From Nocardioides jejuensis (GTDB lineage Bacteria; Actinomycetota; Actinomycetes; Propionibacteriales; Nocardioidaceae), in NCBI RefSeq assembly GCF_004337475.1, contig NZ_SJZJ01000002.1, positions 172,139 through 236,138 on the forward strand: a DNA stretch of 64,000 bases. The letters run 5' to 3'. The translations under genes and the position numbers were made by a program. Below are positions 37,307 through 46,254 of the stretch, in pieces. A model generated the notes under the pieces. That model searched no databases. It had not been told where the DNA came from and saw nothing but the letters and a program-made list of their open reading frames with translations. Each line of letters starts with the position of its first letter. The stretch's first letter is position 1.

Positions 37307-38574
37307 TCCAGCGGGTAGATCCAGGCCTTGTTGGTGAGCTCGATGCTCGTGACCCGGGCGCCCGGATCCTGGCCTGACACCGGACGTTCCCCTCCCATCA
37401 CGACGAGCGAGTGATCGGTCAGCGCGGCTGCTCCGTCGGTCCACGGCCCGGGTCCAGCGACACGGACGAACCTGCGCGTCGCGTCGTCGTAGAGGTATCC
37501 GCTGGCGTACACACGGCTCCCGTTCGTCGCATAGTCCCGGAATCCACCCGCCCCCGACAGACGCTGCGGAAGCCATGGCAGCGACGTCCAGGCATGCGTC
37601 ACGGGGTCGAAGGCCCCGGCCGGGAGCGCGTCGGGCCGCTCACGACGCGCCTCGCGCTGGGTGATCCGGGTGCCGGAGATGATCCGATCACCGGTCCACA
37701 CCCATTGGCTCCCACTCACGTCCGCCCGACTGTCGGAACTCGCGTAGCCCCGCCACCGCTGACCGTTCCAGATCACTGCCGCAGCACGGGTCATCCGACT
37801 CGACGTCGGGTAGACACCGGGGGTCAAGGAACCCATCACGATGAGGTCGGCGCCAGCCATCACCAGCTCCCGCATGCCGAGCCGCGCATCCAGGAGGGGG
37901 CTCGTCGGGAGTGCCGACCACTCCCCGGTGCGAAGGTCCAGGACGAGGACGGGCCCGCCCGTCACGGCATCGCTGGACGAGGTCGCGTACAGGTGGTCCG
38001 CATCAGCAGCGACGGACGGCTGGTCAAGGTGCATCGGCGGCACCGGCAGCCGCGACCAGGCGTTGTCCCCCACGTCGAACATGAGCCAGCCGCGGCGATT
38101 CTGGAGCGGGATGATCAAGCGGTCCCCGGACACGGCGAATGTGTACGCCTGGTTCCACAGCCCTGGCGGTGCATCCGGCATGCGCCGCCAGGTACGGCTC
38201 GCCGGATCGAGCACAGCACCGTCGAGCAGATTCGGGACGTTCATCGGGCCGCCCTCGAAGGTGCGGTCGCTGCCGCCGAGGATGACCACCTTGCCGTCGA
38301 CGTACGCGCTGATCGGCTGCGACCGCGGCGAGAGCGGCGGCGTGGGCAGCTGCTGCCAGGTGCGCGCGGCAGGTGGCGAGGAGGGCCGCTCGGGTGCGGT
38401 CTTGGGCAGCGCCCAGACACCGGCGAGGACAGCAGCGACCGCGGCGGCGGCTGCGACCGGCGCCCACCAGACCGGAACCCTGCGGTGCCGTGTGGAGGTC
38501 ATGGCGGCGATCGGCGGCGCCCCCACGCGTGCGTCGTCGACCAGGTCGTGCAGGAGCCTGCGGACGTCGTTCAC
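37303..38574 (-). CDS. Membrane-anchored kelch/beta-propeller protein coupled to ECF sigma gene
   Basis: A 423-residue protein starting at GTG 38574 (overlapping the sigma factor stop, GTGA). Residues 1-34 are cytoplasmic, 35-56 form a membrane helix, and the rest is an extracytoplasmic beta-propeller. At least five repeat blades carry paired features such as VILGG, VVMGGE and blade-ending W residues. The gene order (ECF sigma then membrane protein) is that of a sigma/anti-sigma pair, but the cytoplasmic tail lacks a HxxxCxxC zinc anti-sigma motif. A sensor role is inferred. Confidence 0.8.
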   Translation of the reverse strand: MNDVRRLLHDLVDDARVGAPPIAAMTSTRHRRVPVWWAPVAAAAAVAAVLAGVWALPKTAPERPSSPPAARTWQQLPTPPLSPRSQPISAYVDGKVVILGGSDRTFEGGPMNVPNLLDGAVLDPASRTWRRMPDAPPGLWNQAYTFAVSGDRLIIPLQNRRGWLMFDVGDNAWSRLPVPPMHLDQPSVAADADHLYATSSSDAVTGGPVLVLDLRTGEWSALPTSPLLDARLGMRELVMAGADLIVMGSLTPGVYPTSSRMTRAAAVIWNGQRWRGYASSDSRADVSGSQWVWTGDRIISGTRITQREARRERPDALPAGAFDPVTHAWTSLPWLPQRLSGAGGFRDYATNGSRVYASGYLYDDATRRFVRVAGPGPWTDGAAALTDHSLVVMGGERPVSGQDPGARVTSIELTNKAWIYPLD

Positions 38575-39074
38575 GAGCGCTCTCCCCTCTCCTCCGTAGC
38601 GAGAACGGTCGCCAGCGCAGCCAGGCCCCGCGCCAGCCGACTCTTGACCGTGCCGGGTGGCACACCGAGGACATCAGCTGCCTGCCGCTCCGACAGGTCG
38701 AGGTAGTAGCGGAGGACGACGACGAGGCGCTGTTCGGCAGAGAGCGTCCCCAGAGCCCGCTCGATGTCGAGCCGGACCGCGTGGTCCACGTCGGCTGCCC
38801 GGCCGCTGTCCGGATCCGCGAGCAGCAGTTCGCCGGACGACCGGCGGCGTCCGCGATCGATCCAGCTGTTGACCAGCATCCGGTGGACGTAGGCGTCCGG
38901 GGACTCGGCCCGACGCACCCGCTCCCACTTCTCGAAGCACCGGGTCAGGGTCGTCTGGACCACGTCCTCGGCATCTGCCCGCGACCCGCCGAGAAGCATC
39001 ACCGCGCGCACCAGAGCAGGCCAGCGGGCATTCACCATGGCGGTGAACTCCGCGACCTGATCGTGCCTCGTCAT
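38571..39074 (-). CDS. SigE-family ECF RNA polymerase sigma factor
   Basis: A 167-residue sigma factor of the ECF/SigE class with regions 2 and 4 only. Region 2 contains LGGSRADAEDVVQTTLTRCFEKW (about 28-50, conserved core DAEDVVQ). Region 4 has LSERQAADVLGVPPGTVKSRLARG near the C-terminus. ATG 39074 gives the expected length; the long reading upstream is a shadow of the SigB-like gene. It is the first gene of an operon with the kelch protein and probably recognises its own promoter. Confidence 0.92.
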   Translation of the reverse strand: MTRHDQVAEFTAMVNARWPALVRAVMLLGGSRADAEDVVQTTLTRCFEKWERVRRAESPDAYVHRMLVNSWIDRGRRRSSGELLLADPDSGRAADVDHAVRLDIERALGTLSAEQRLVVVLRYYLDLSERQAADVLGVPPGTVKSRLARGLAALATVLATEERGERS

Positions 39075-39374
39075 CCGTCCTCGTCCCGTTCGGCAGACAC
39101 CTTCCACCCACCTTGACGCACCGGGACGGCGGTTCGGTTCCATGGCGCGACGGATCGTCGTTCCGGCGTTCTCCTGAGGATTTCCTGACGCCTGCGCGGG
39201 CGGTCCTGAAAAGTCCCTGAGATTCGTTTGCCGAGGCAACTTTCCCTCCGTTTCAGGCGTCAGGCTGGGTGAAGGCAACGCTCGGGTACGGAGGAATTCC
39301 GGACCCACTCGGGACGTTGCAGGTACGTGTGGCGGCACCACCCCGCTGCCACGCAGACGGGAAGGAGGGCTGCC
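39075..39374. other. Divergent sigma-factor intergenic region
   Basis: This is a 300-base gap between the ECF sigma gene (minus) and the SigB-like gene (plus). On the minus strand a GGAACC (39135-39140) lies about 65 bases before the ECF start, with CGTC about 18 bases downstream of it; this resembles an ECF promoter with slightly long spacing. On the plus strand GGGTAC (39284-39289) recalls a stress-sigma -10 element, but no GTTT lies at the right distance. No gene or RNA is seen. Confidence 0.4.
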
Positions 39375-40319
39375 ATGACTGCAGTAACCCGTGAGATCGA
39401 GGGACGCGACAGCGTCGGCCTCTACCTGGACGAGATCGCCCGCTACCCGCTGCTGGATGCAGTGACGGAGGTCGAGCTCTCCAAGACCATCGAGGCGGGC
39501 CTGCTCGCCGAGAAGCTCCTGGCGGAGGGTCGCTACGCGACGCGCGGCAAGAACCGCGCTCCGGGCGGCGCCACCAAGGAGGAGCTCGAGTGGCTCGCGG
39601 CCGAGGGCCAGCGCGCCGTCGACCGGTTCATCACCGCGAACCTGCGTCTCGTCGTCTCCATCGCCCGCAAGTACGGCCGGGCCCAGATGCCGATGCTCGA
39701 CCTGATCCAGGAGGGCAACACCGGCCTGATCCGTGCAGTCGAGAAGTTCGACTACACGAAGGGCTACAAGTTCTCGACGTACGCCACGTGGTGGGTGCGT
39801 CAGGCGATCACGCGCGGCATCGCGCAGCAGGCCCGCGTCGTGCGCCTCCCCGTGCACGTCGTCGAGGAGATCAACCAGATCGGCTCGGCCCGCCGCACGC
39901 TCGAGCGTCAGCTCGGTCGCGACCCGGAGCCGGCGGAGATCGCCGCCGAGCTCGGCTCGACGGTCGAGCGTGTCCTCGACCTGATGGCGTGGGGCCGCGA
40001 GCACGTCAGCCTCGATGCCCCGATCGACGACGACGGCGACACCTCGCTGGGTGACCTGATGGCGCAGGACTCCGCGCCGGGTCCCGACCTGGAGTTCCTC
40101 GACGTCGAGGCCCGCGACCGGCTCAACACCCTGGTCGAGCAGCTCGACGAGCGTGCCGCCGACATCATCCGGGCCCGCTACGGCCTGACCGATGGTCGCC
40201 AGCACAAGCTCGCCGACATCGGCGCCAAGCACGGCATCTCCGCCGAGCGGGTGCGCCAGCTCGAGCGCGAGGCCCTGCAGAAGCTTCGCCGGTTCGCCGA
40301 CCCGGACCTCGCTGCCTGA
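39375..40319 (+). CDS. Group 2 (SigB-like) RNA polymerase sigma factor
   Basis: A 314-residue non-essential-type sigma-70. It lacks region 1.1 and begins at region 1.2 (DSVGLYLDEIARYPLL). Region 2 is almost identical in pattern to SigA (NLRLVVSIARKYGRAQ, then TYATWWVRQAITRG). Region 4.2 has GISAERVRQLEREALQKL. GGAGGG lies 8 bases before ATG 39375. Such factors (SigB/HrdA-D type) steer stress or stationary-phase promoters resembling SigA promoters. Confidence 0.93.
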   Translation: MTAVTREIEGRDSVGLYLDEIARYPLLDAVTEVELSKTIEAGLLAEKLLAEGRYATRGKNRAPGGATKEELEWLAAEGQRAVDRFITANLRLVVSIARKYGRAQMPMLDLIQEGNTGLIRAVEKFDYTKGYKFSTYATWWVRQAITRGIAQQARVVRLPVHVVEEINQIGSARRTLERQLGRDPEPAEIAAELGSTVERVLDLMAWGREHVSLDAPIDDDGDTSLGDLMAQDSAPGPDLEFLDVEARDRLNTLVEQLDERAADIIRARYGLTDGRQHKLADIGAKHGISAERVRQLEREALQKLRRFADPDLAA

Positions 40320-40361
40320 CCTCGCAGCCAGACCCTGTTCCCTCCCGGAAACAGCCCCCTC

Positions 40362-40390
40362 GTCAGCCCGCCTCATCGAGGCGGGCTGAC
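40362..40390. terminator. Hairpin terminator overlapping the nagZ-like stop codon
   Basis: A 13-base-pair perfect stem (40362-40374 with 40378-40390) with a 3-base loop. It begins 42 bases after the SigB-like stop and includes the last nine codons of the convergent nagZ-like gene. It probably serves both genes. Confidence 0.7.
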
Positions 40391-41700
40391 GCCATTTCGG
40401 CCCGCTCCGTCACGTCGTCCGGCACAGGCACCTGGGCAGCCACGCGCGCCTGCCAGAGCTGCATCGCCACCACGGTCGCCGCTGCATCGAGGATGCGGGC
40501 CCGCGGGACGTCGCCGTCCTTGATGGCCTGGGTGAGGGTGGCATGGGCCAGCTCGGTGTCGGCCGGCATCAGCAGCAGGTCGGCACCGGCGTTGATCGCC
40601 TGGACGCCGGGCGCCGTACGTCCGATGACGGCACCCATGCCGAGCGAGTCCGTGATGACGAGGCCGTCGAAGCCGGTCTCCCGGGCGAGCAGGTCGTAGT
40701 CCTTGGACGACAACGAGGCAGGGACGCCGGGGTCGACCGCGTCGATCGCGATGTGGCTCATCATCACCGCCGTGGCGCCCGCGTCGACGCCGGCCCGGAA
40801 CGGCAGCAGGTCGTCGCCACGCAGCTCCGCCAACGACTTGTCGAGGACGGGCATCTCCTCGTGACTGTCGGTCGCCACCGAGCCGTGGCCCACGAAGTGC
40901 TTCAGTGTCGAGACGACGCCCGCGTCGCGATACCCCTTCACGGACGCGCGGATCGCCCGCGCGGCGATCTCCGGGTCGTCCGAAGCAGCACGGCTCCGGA
41001 TGATCGTGTCGACGTCGGAGGTGACGTCCGCATCAGGCGCGTTGACCCAGGTGAAGCCGAGGCTGCGCAGCTCGAGACCCGCGGCCTCTGCGGCCTCGCG
41101 GACGGTCTTGCGCCCAGCCTCCCGGTCGGCCTCGATCGCCGCGCCCGCGTCGGCGTACGCCGGGAAGGTGGTGGCGATGCCGACGAGGTGAGCAACGGTG
41201 CCGCCTTCCTGGTCCACGGTGATCACCGGCGGGAAGGCGCGGTCGTCAGCCTGCACCGCGTCGCGGATCGCCCCGGTCATCTCCCGGACCTGGTCGGCGT
41301 CCGTGACGTTCTCCGACTGGAGGCTGAGGCCGGCGAGGTGCAACTGCTTCACCATCTCGGCCGCGCCCTCGGGGTCGGTGCCGTGATAGCGCCCGACGAT
41401 CACCTGCCCGGCCAGGCGCGACGGGCTCCAGGTGCGGACCATGGCCTGCGCCCTGGCCAGCTCGGAGGTCATCGGTCCCCACGGAAGCGCGCGGTCGGGC
41501 GCCGCCTCGGCCGGTGCCGCCAGGCCGGGGATCGGCAAGGGAATGGGGAGCGACGTGCCGCCCCTGCTTGCCAGCACGACCATCGCCACGACGACCACGC
41601 CGATGCCCGCGACCATCACCGCGATCCTCGTCGGCCAGTGCGCCTTCTGCTTGGGCGCGCGGTGCGCCCCGGGCCGGCGTTCGGTCGTCGCGGGGTCCAC
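40363..41700 (-). CDS. Glycoside hydrolase family 3 (NagZ-like beta-N-acetylhexosaminidase)
   Basis: A 445-residue protein starting at GTG 41700. An N-terminal membrane anchor (about 28-48) precedes a GH3 catalytic domain. The GH3 pattern includes VITVDQEGG, KHFVGHG (the family's usual KHFPGHG with Val for Pro), the catalytic-loop DSH in VATDSHEEMP, and the nucleophile Asp in VITDSLGM. It likely removes N-acetylglucosamine from muropeptides or other glycans outside the membrane. It lies 5 bases after coaE and is the last gene of the SIMPL-coaE-nagZ-like operon. Starts at 41733 would overlap coaE. Confidence 0.85.
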   Translation of the reverse strand: MDPATTERRPGAHRAPKQKAHWPTRIAVMVAGIGVVVVAMVVLASRGGTSLPIPLPIPGLAAPAEAAPDRALPWGPMTSELARAQAMVRTWSPSRLAGQVIVGRYHGTDPEGAAEMVKQLHLAGLSLQSENVTDADQVREMTGAIRDAVQADDRAFPPVITVDQEGGTVAHLVGIATTFPAYADAGAAIEADREAGRKTVREAAEAAGLELRSLGFTWVNAPDADVTSDVDTIIRSRAASDDPEIAARAIRASVKGYRDAGVVSTLKHFVGHGSVATDSHEEMPVLDKSLAELRGDDLLPFRAGVDAGATAVMMSHIAIDAVDPGVPASLSSKDYDLLARETGFDGLVITDSLGMGAVIGRTAPGVQAINAGADLLLMPADTELAHATLTQAIKDGDVPRARILDAAATVVAMQLWQARVAAQVPVPDDVTERAEMASARLDEAG

Positions 41701-41705
41701 CGCGC

Positions 41706-42302
41706 TCAGGCCTGCCGGTGGAGCTGGGCCCACACCGCGTCGACCTGCGTGCGCAGGTCGTCGAGCGTGCCGGTGTTCTCGATGACGTACGTCGCGACGA
41801 CGAGCCGCTGCTCGCGCGTCGCCTGGGCGCCGATGCGCGCGGTGGCTTCCTCGACGCTCATGCCGCGGTCGCGCACCATCCGCTCCACCTGCAGCTCCGT
41901 CGGTACGTCGACCACGACGACCGCATCGAAACGGTCCGCCTGGTTGGTCTCGACGAGCAGCGGGATGTCGTTGATGACGACGTCGTGCTCCCCCGCCGCC
42001 TCGTCGATCTCGATCGCCCGCAGGAAGACTCGCGGGTGGATCACCTGCTCCAGCACCTTGCGCTTCTCCGGATCCGCGAAGACGATCGCGCCGACCTTCG
42101 CGCGGTCCATCTCGCCGCTCTCGGTGAGCACGTCCTCGCCGAACGCCGCGACCACCTCGGCAAGCCCGTCGGTGCCCGGCGCCACGACCTCGCGCGCCAG
42201 CACGTCGGAGTCGATGATGATCGCGCCCAGGTCGGCGAACATCTGCGACACCGTGCTCTTGCCGCTCGCGATGCCGCCGGTCAGGCCCAGTCGGAGAGTC
42301 AT
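41706..42302 (-). CDS. coaE: Dephospho-CoA kinase
   Basis: A 198-residue P-loop kinase that phosphorylates dephospho-CoA at the ribose 3'-OH to finish coenzyme A synthesis. GLTGGIASGKST (about residues 6-17) is the P-loop, DSDVLAREVV follows near 32, and VIHPRV near 87 is characteristic of the family. Length is normal; there is no C-terminal DUF/GrpB extension of the type seen in mycobacteria. In an operon with a SIMPL-domain gene upstream. Confidence 0.96.
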   Translation of the reverse strand: MTLRLGLTGGIASGKSTVSQMFADLGAIIIDSDVLAREVVAPGTDGLAEVVAAFGEDVLTESGEMDRAKVGAIVFADPEKRKVLEQVIHPRVFLRAIEIDEAAGEHDVVINDIPLLVETNQADRFDAVVVVDVPTELQVERMVRDRGMSVEEATARIGAQATREQRLVVATYVIENTGTLDDLRTQVDAVWAQLHRQA

Positions 42303-42319
42303 GGGCCGGAGCCTAGCGA

Positions 42320-42979
42320 TCAGTCGGCGACGAACCTCGCGTCGACGCCGACGGAGATCTCGATGTCGTCGGGACGGAACTCGACGGACGGACCATCAGC
42401 AGCCACCTCCGCGTGCATCGCCCGCATCCCGAGGTCGCGGACCGCGACACCCTGAAGCATCCCCGCGTCGGCGATCTCGATCGGACGGACCGCGGCGAGG
42501 CCGAGGGCTGCGGCGTACTCGGCGGCCTTCACCTGCGCGTCGTGGACGGCGGCCGCACGGGCGTCGCGCAGGGAGGCGCTGCGCGTGGCCTCGGTGACCT
42601 TCCACTCGATCTGGTCGATACTCACCCCGCTCCAGCCGTTGATCGCCCCGACCACCTCGCTGAGCCGCCCGAAGTCCGAGAAGCGTGCACGGACGTCGAC
42701 CGCGGCGTCGTGGACCACGGGAAGCTGGCGGCCGTCCTGGCTCCACGGCCGGTGCGACCACGTACGGATCTGGCCGGAGTTCCAGCCGCGGACCGGACCG
42801 TTGTCCGGGTCGTGCAGGTCGGCGAGCAGCGCAGAGATCCGTCGATGCGTGTGCGCGGTGTCGGCGTACACCCGATCGGGGGCGGAGCCCTCGTGGGCGA
42901 TGCTGACGTGCAGCAGCGCCCGCTCGGGCGGGAGCATGAGCACGTGCGTGCCGGAAACGGTGAAGACAACCTGAGCCAC
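42320..42979 (-). CDS. SIMPL (DUF541) domain protein
   Basis: A 219-residue protein beginning at GTG 42979, with the SIMPL/DUF541 pattern: VSGTHVLMLPPERALLHVSI at the start, ALGLAAVRPIEIAD in the last third and a final RPDDIEISVGVDARF. Relatives appear in the periplasm or bind signalling/stress partners; here there is no signal peptide, so it is likely cytoplasmic. Function unknown. It lies 17 bases before coaE and divergent from the acyl-CoA synthetase. Confidence 0.85.
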   Translation of the reverse strand: MAQVVFTVSGTHVLMLPPERALLHVSIAHEGSAPDRVYADTAHTHRRISALLADLHDPDNGPVRGWNSGQIRTWSHRPWSQDGRQLPVVHDAAVDVRARFSDFGRLSEVVGAINGWSGVSIDQIEWKVTEATRSASLRDARAAAVHDAQVKAAEYAAALGLAAVRPIEIADAGMLQGVAVRDLGMRAMHAEVAADGPSVEFRPDDIEISVGVDARFVAD

Positions 42980-43028
42980 GCGCGAACGGTAACCGTTGCT
43001 CGCCAGCACGAACAGGGAAAATGCAGGT

Positions 43029-44282
43029 ATGCCTCTCCAGCCCGGCGATCGCGTCGCCCTCCTCGTCCCCGGCTCGCGGACGTACGTCGACGTCGTGCTG
43101 TCGCTGCTGGCGGAGGGCGTCTTCCCGATCCCGCTCGACCCGCGGCTGACGGCGTACGAGCGCGAGCGGATCCTGGCCAACCTCGAGCCGGCGGCCGTGA
43201 TCACCGATCCAGCCGAGCTCGCTCCGCTCAGGGCGACCAGCCGCGGCATCCCGCTCGGCCGCCCCATGCACGTCACCAGCGGCACCACGGGTACGCCGAA
43301 GGGCGTCTTCAGCGGCCTGCTCACGCGGGACGACGCGGCTGCTCTCGTGGCCGAGGAGCGCGACCTCTGGGGCTTCGCCAGCACCGACGTGAACCTCGTC
43401 CTCAGCCCGCTCTACCACTCGGCTCCCCTCCGCTTCGCGATGGGAACGCTGCTCGCAGGCGGCCGGATCACCGGCTTCGACGCGGACGGCAACCAGCCGG
43501 CGTTCGACCCGGCGCGGATCACCGCGACCATCGAGGAGGAGCGGCCGACGACGATGTTCTGCGTGCCGGCGCACCTCCAGCGGCTCTTCGTCCACTGGGA
43601 CGAGCACGGCACGCCGGACCTGAGCTGTTTCCGGCTGGTCGCGCACGCCGGTGCGGCCTGCCCCGAGCCGGTGAAGAGGCGGCTGATCGAGACCTTCCCC
43701 GCGGGCAGTACGTGGGAGTTCTACGGGTCGACGGAAGGCCAGTTCACGGCCTGCCGGAGCGAGGACTGGCTGGAGCGACCCGGCACCGTGGGCCGCGCCC
43801 GCCCGGGCCGGACCTTGCACCTCGACGGCGATGGCCAGATCTGGTGCACGGTGCCGCCCTACGCGCGCTTCTCGTACTTCAACGACCCGGCCAAGACCGA
43901 AGCAGCGTGGCGCGAGACGGAGGCCGGACCGGCGTTCAGCGTGGGCGACCTGGGGCGTCTGGACGCTGACGGCTTCCTCTGGCTCGATGGCCGCCGCGAG
44001 GACCTGGTCATCACCGGCGGCGTCAACGTCTACCCGGCCGAGGTCGAGAGCACGCTGGCAGGTCACCCGGGCGTCAAGGACGTCGCGGTCTACGGTGTCG
44101 CGGACGACCGCTGGGGCCAGCGCGTCGTCGCGTCGTACGTCGGCAGCGCGACCGCCGAGGAGCTCGACGCCTGGGCGCGCGAACGGCTCGCGCCGCCGAA
44201 GCGCCCGAAGGAGTATCGCGCGATCGCGGAACTCCCCCGCACCCTCACCGGCAAGATACGCCGGCGCGAGCTCGCCGGCTGA
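43029..44282 (+). CDS. Short AMP-forming acyl-CoA synthetase
   Basis: A 417-residue ANL-superfamily enzyme that activates a carboxylic acid as acyl-AMP and probably transfers it to CoA. The P-loop TSGTTGTPKGV (about 82-92), the adenine/Mg motif YGSTEGQ (about 235-241), the hinge GDLGRLDADGFLWLDGRRED (about 310) and the catalytic Lys near the C-terminus (TLTGKIRRREL) are present. It is about 100 residues shorter than typical fatty-acid CoA ligases, lacking much of the N-terminal subdomain. Carboxylate substrate unknown. Confidence 0.87.
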   Translation: MPLQPGDRVALLVPGSRTYVDVVLSLLAEGVFPIPLDPRLTAYERERILANLEPAAVITDPAELAPLRATSRGIPLGRPMHVTSGTTGTPKGVFSGLLTRDDAAALVAEERDLWGFASTDVNLVLSPLYHSAPLRFAMGTLLAGGRITGFDADGNQPAFDPARITATIEEERPTTMFCVPAHLQRLFVHWDEHGTPDLSCFRLVAHAGAACPEPVKRRLIETFPAGSTWEFYGSTEGQFTACRSEDWLERPGTVGRARPGRTLHLDGDGQIWCTVPPYARFSYFNDPAKTEAAWRETEAGPAFSVGDLGRLDADGFLWLDGRREDLVITGGVNVYPAEVESTLAGHPGVKDVAVYGVADDRWGQRVVASYVGSATAEELDAWARERLAPPKRPKEYRAIAELPRTLTGKIRRRELAG

Positions 44283-44285
44283 GCC

Positions 44286-45179
44286 TCACTGGTCGAGGTG
44301 CTTGTCGAGCCAGACGAACATCTCCTGGAGGCGACCAGCCGGGGTCTCGAAGTGCGTGGCTCCCGGGATGATCGTCAGCTCGAAGTCCGAGCCCGGGGCG
44401 AGCCGACCCTTCAGCCAGTCCGCCGACGGGAAGTGCACGATGTGCCCGTCGAGGTTGAACGGCCCACCGTTGAGCTTCATCACCTCGTCGGCGTCGCCGT
44501 GCCAGTGGCCGATGACGACCGGTGCCTTGTCGCAGCGGCCCTTCCAGTTGGCCGCCCAGATCGCGATCGCCTTGAACGTCTCCGGCTGGGTGCAGATCGC
44601 CTTGGTCGCGAGCAGGCCGCCGTTGGAGGCACCGGCGATGCCGACCTTGTCCTTGTCGATCGCGGTCCGCTGCCCGGCGTCCTTCACGACTGCGTCGAGG
44701 TACGACAGCTCGTCGATGTGGCCGTCGAAGACGCAGCAGAGGTCGGCGTCCCACGCATGCCCGGCGCCCGACGTCACGCCGAAGACCGGGATCATGTCGC
44801 CGCCCGTGGCCTGCGCGGCAGTGCGCATGTTGTAGCCGGCATTGGCCGCCACCTCGGGCTGGCCGACGCCGTGCAGCCAGATCATCAGCTTGCGCGGGTA
44901 GCGCAGCCACGGCTTGCAGCTCTTCGAGCCCGTGCACGTCGGGATGGCGATCCAGTACGTGCGACCGCTCTCCAGCGTGTTGAGCTCGACCTTCCAGCCC
45001 GTCTTCGCGGTCGGCCCCAGCGTCGGCATCTGTCCTGCCGTCGGCGTGGGCGTCGGGGAGACCGACTGGATGGGGGCCGAGGTCGGCGGCGCCGGCGGCT
45101 CGCCTCCACCGCACGCGGTCAGGACGAAGGCGAGGACGAGGAGGACCGGTGCGAGGAACCGGCGCAGCTGGGTGGACAC
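44286..45179 (-). CDS. LpqC/PHB-depolymerase-like esterase lipoprotein
   Basis: A 297-residue lipoprotein. The signal peptide ends in a lipobox LTAC (Cys23), followed by a Pro/Thr-rich linker to about residue 55. The catalytic domain is an alpha/beta hydrolase of the feruloyl-esterase/PHB-depolymerase type: oxyanion WLHG, nucleophile Ser in AGASNGG, acidic Asp in HGDADE, and His in GATHFE. Several Cys may pair. Starts at GTG 45179. Likely acts on ester bonds at the outer face of the membrane. Confidence 0.88.
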   Translation of the reverse strand: MSTQLRRFLAPVLLVLAFVLTACGGGEPPAPPTSAPIQSVSPTPTPTAGQMPTLGPTAKTGWKVELNTLESGRTYWIAIPTCTGSKSCKPWLRYPRKLMIWLHGVGQPEVAANAGYNMRTAAQATGGDMIPVFGVTSGAGHAWDADLCCVFDGHIDELSYLDAVVKDAGQRTAIDKDKVGIAGASNGGLLATKAICTQPETFKAIAIWAANWKGRCDKAPVVIGHWHGDADEVMKLNGGPFNLDGHIVHFPSADWLKGRLAPGSDFELTIIPGATHFETPAGRLQEMFVWLDKHLDQ

Positions 45180-45201
45180 GACGGAAAGTGTTGCCTACCC
45201 G

Positions 45202-46161
45202 TCAAGCGGTGCCGACCGCGGGGCAGAACGTACGCCGGTACTGCTGCGGGCTCACCCCACGCGCCCGCAGGAAGTGATGGCGCAACGTCGCCGCGTTGCC
45301 GAAGCCGACCTGACCGGCGATCCACTCGACCGGCTGCTCGGTCGACTCGAGCAGCTCCTCGGCCGCCGCGATCCGCTGCCGCTGCACCCAGCTGTGCGGC
45401 GTCGCGCCGGTCTCGTCGCGAAAGCGCCGCGCGAAGGTGCGCGGCGACATCAGCGCACGCTTCGCCAGGGTCTCGACACTGTGGTCCTCGCGCAGGTTCT
45501 CCAGCACCCAGGTCAGCAGCGGGCCGAGGGTCTCCGCATCACACGCCGGGACGGCCCGCGCGATGAACTGGGCCTGCCCGCCGTCACGGTGCGGCGGGAC
45601 GACCGCGCGCCGGGCGACCATGCTCGCGACGTTCGCGCCGTACTCCTGGCGCCAGATGTGCAGGGCGGCATCGAGGCCCGCCGCGCTGCCGGCGCTCGTG
45701 ACGACCTGCCCGGCGTCGACGTACAGCACCTCGGGGACCACGCGCGCTGCAGGGAAGCGCTGCTGGAGCGCGTCGGTGTACATCCAGTGGGTCGTGCACT
45801 CCCGGCCGTCGAGCAGCCCTGCTTCGCCGAGCGCGAAGGCGCCGCTGCAGACCGACAGGATCCGGGCGCCGCGGGCGTGCGCCGCGTGGAGCTGCTCGAG
45901 CACCGGCTCCGGCGTACCACCCAGCGTGGGGGTCGCGGAGACCGCGACGAGATCGGCCTCGGCCACCCGCGCGAGGTCGTGCTCGGGCTGCATGGTGAGG
46001 CCCATCGACATCCGCACCGGGCCACCGCCGGGCGAGCACACGGCGAAGTCCAGCGTCGGTACGCCGTGCTGGCGGCGGTCGAGACCGAAGGCCTCGCACA
46101 GCACCCCGAGCTCGAACGGCGCAGCGCCGTCCCACACCATCACGGCCACGTTCGTCAGCAT
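45202..46161 (-). CDS. GlxA-type AraC regulator (DJ-1/PfpI domain + AraC HTH)
   Basis: A 319-residue regulator. The N-terminal half has the DJ-1/PfpI (class I amidotransferase-like) fold with the nucleophile-elbow ILSVCSGAFALGEAGLLDG (about residues 100-118). The C-terminal 100 residues form an AraC-type double HTH: ALMSPRTFARRFRDETG and VGFGNAATLRHHFLRARG. Starts at ATG 46161. Divergent from the tiny membrane gene at 46255, with an 18-base palindrome between them that may be its binding site. Effector unknown. Confidence 0.92.
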   Translation of the reverse strand: MLTNVAVMVWDGAAPFELGVLCEAFGLDRRQHGVPTLDFAVCSPGGGPVRMSMGLTMQPEHDLARVAEADLVAVSATPTLGGTPEPVLEQLHAAHARGARILSVCSGAFALGEAGLLDGRECTTHWMYTDALQQRFPAARVVPEVLYVDAGQVVTSAGSAAGLDAALHIWRQEYGANVASMVARRAVVPPHRDGGQAQFIARAVPACDAETLGPLLTWVLENLREDHSVETLAKRALMSPRTFARRFRDETGATPHSWVQRQRIAAAEELLESTEQPVEWIAGQVGFGNAATLRHHFLRARGVSPQQYRRTFCPAVGTA

Positions 46162-46210
46162 TCCGCCACTGTCGCATCCGCATGGCAGAAAATCAACGGA
46201 AGGCGGCAAG

Positions 46211-46228
46211 TCTGCCACTGGTGGCAGA
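46211..46228. promoter_or_regulatory. Palindrome between GlxA-type regulator and tiny gene
   Basis: TCTGCCAC and GTGGCAGA flank a 2-base centre, giving an 18-base palindrome midway in the 93-base divergent gap. A related ATGGCAGA half-site lies about 25 bases to its left. Its position fits an operator for the AraC-type protein. Confidence 0.55.
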
Positions 46229-46254
46229 ATCACGACGAGAGGAGAGTTACTGCC

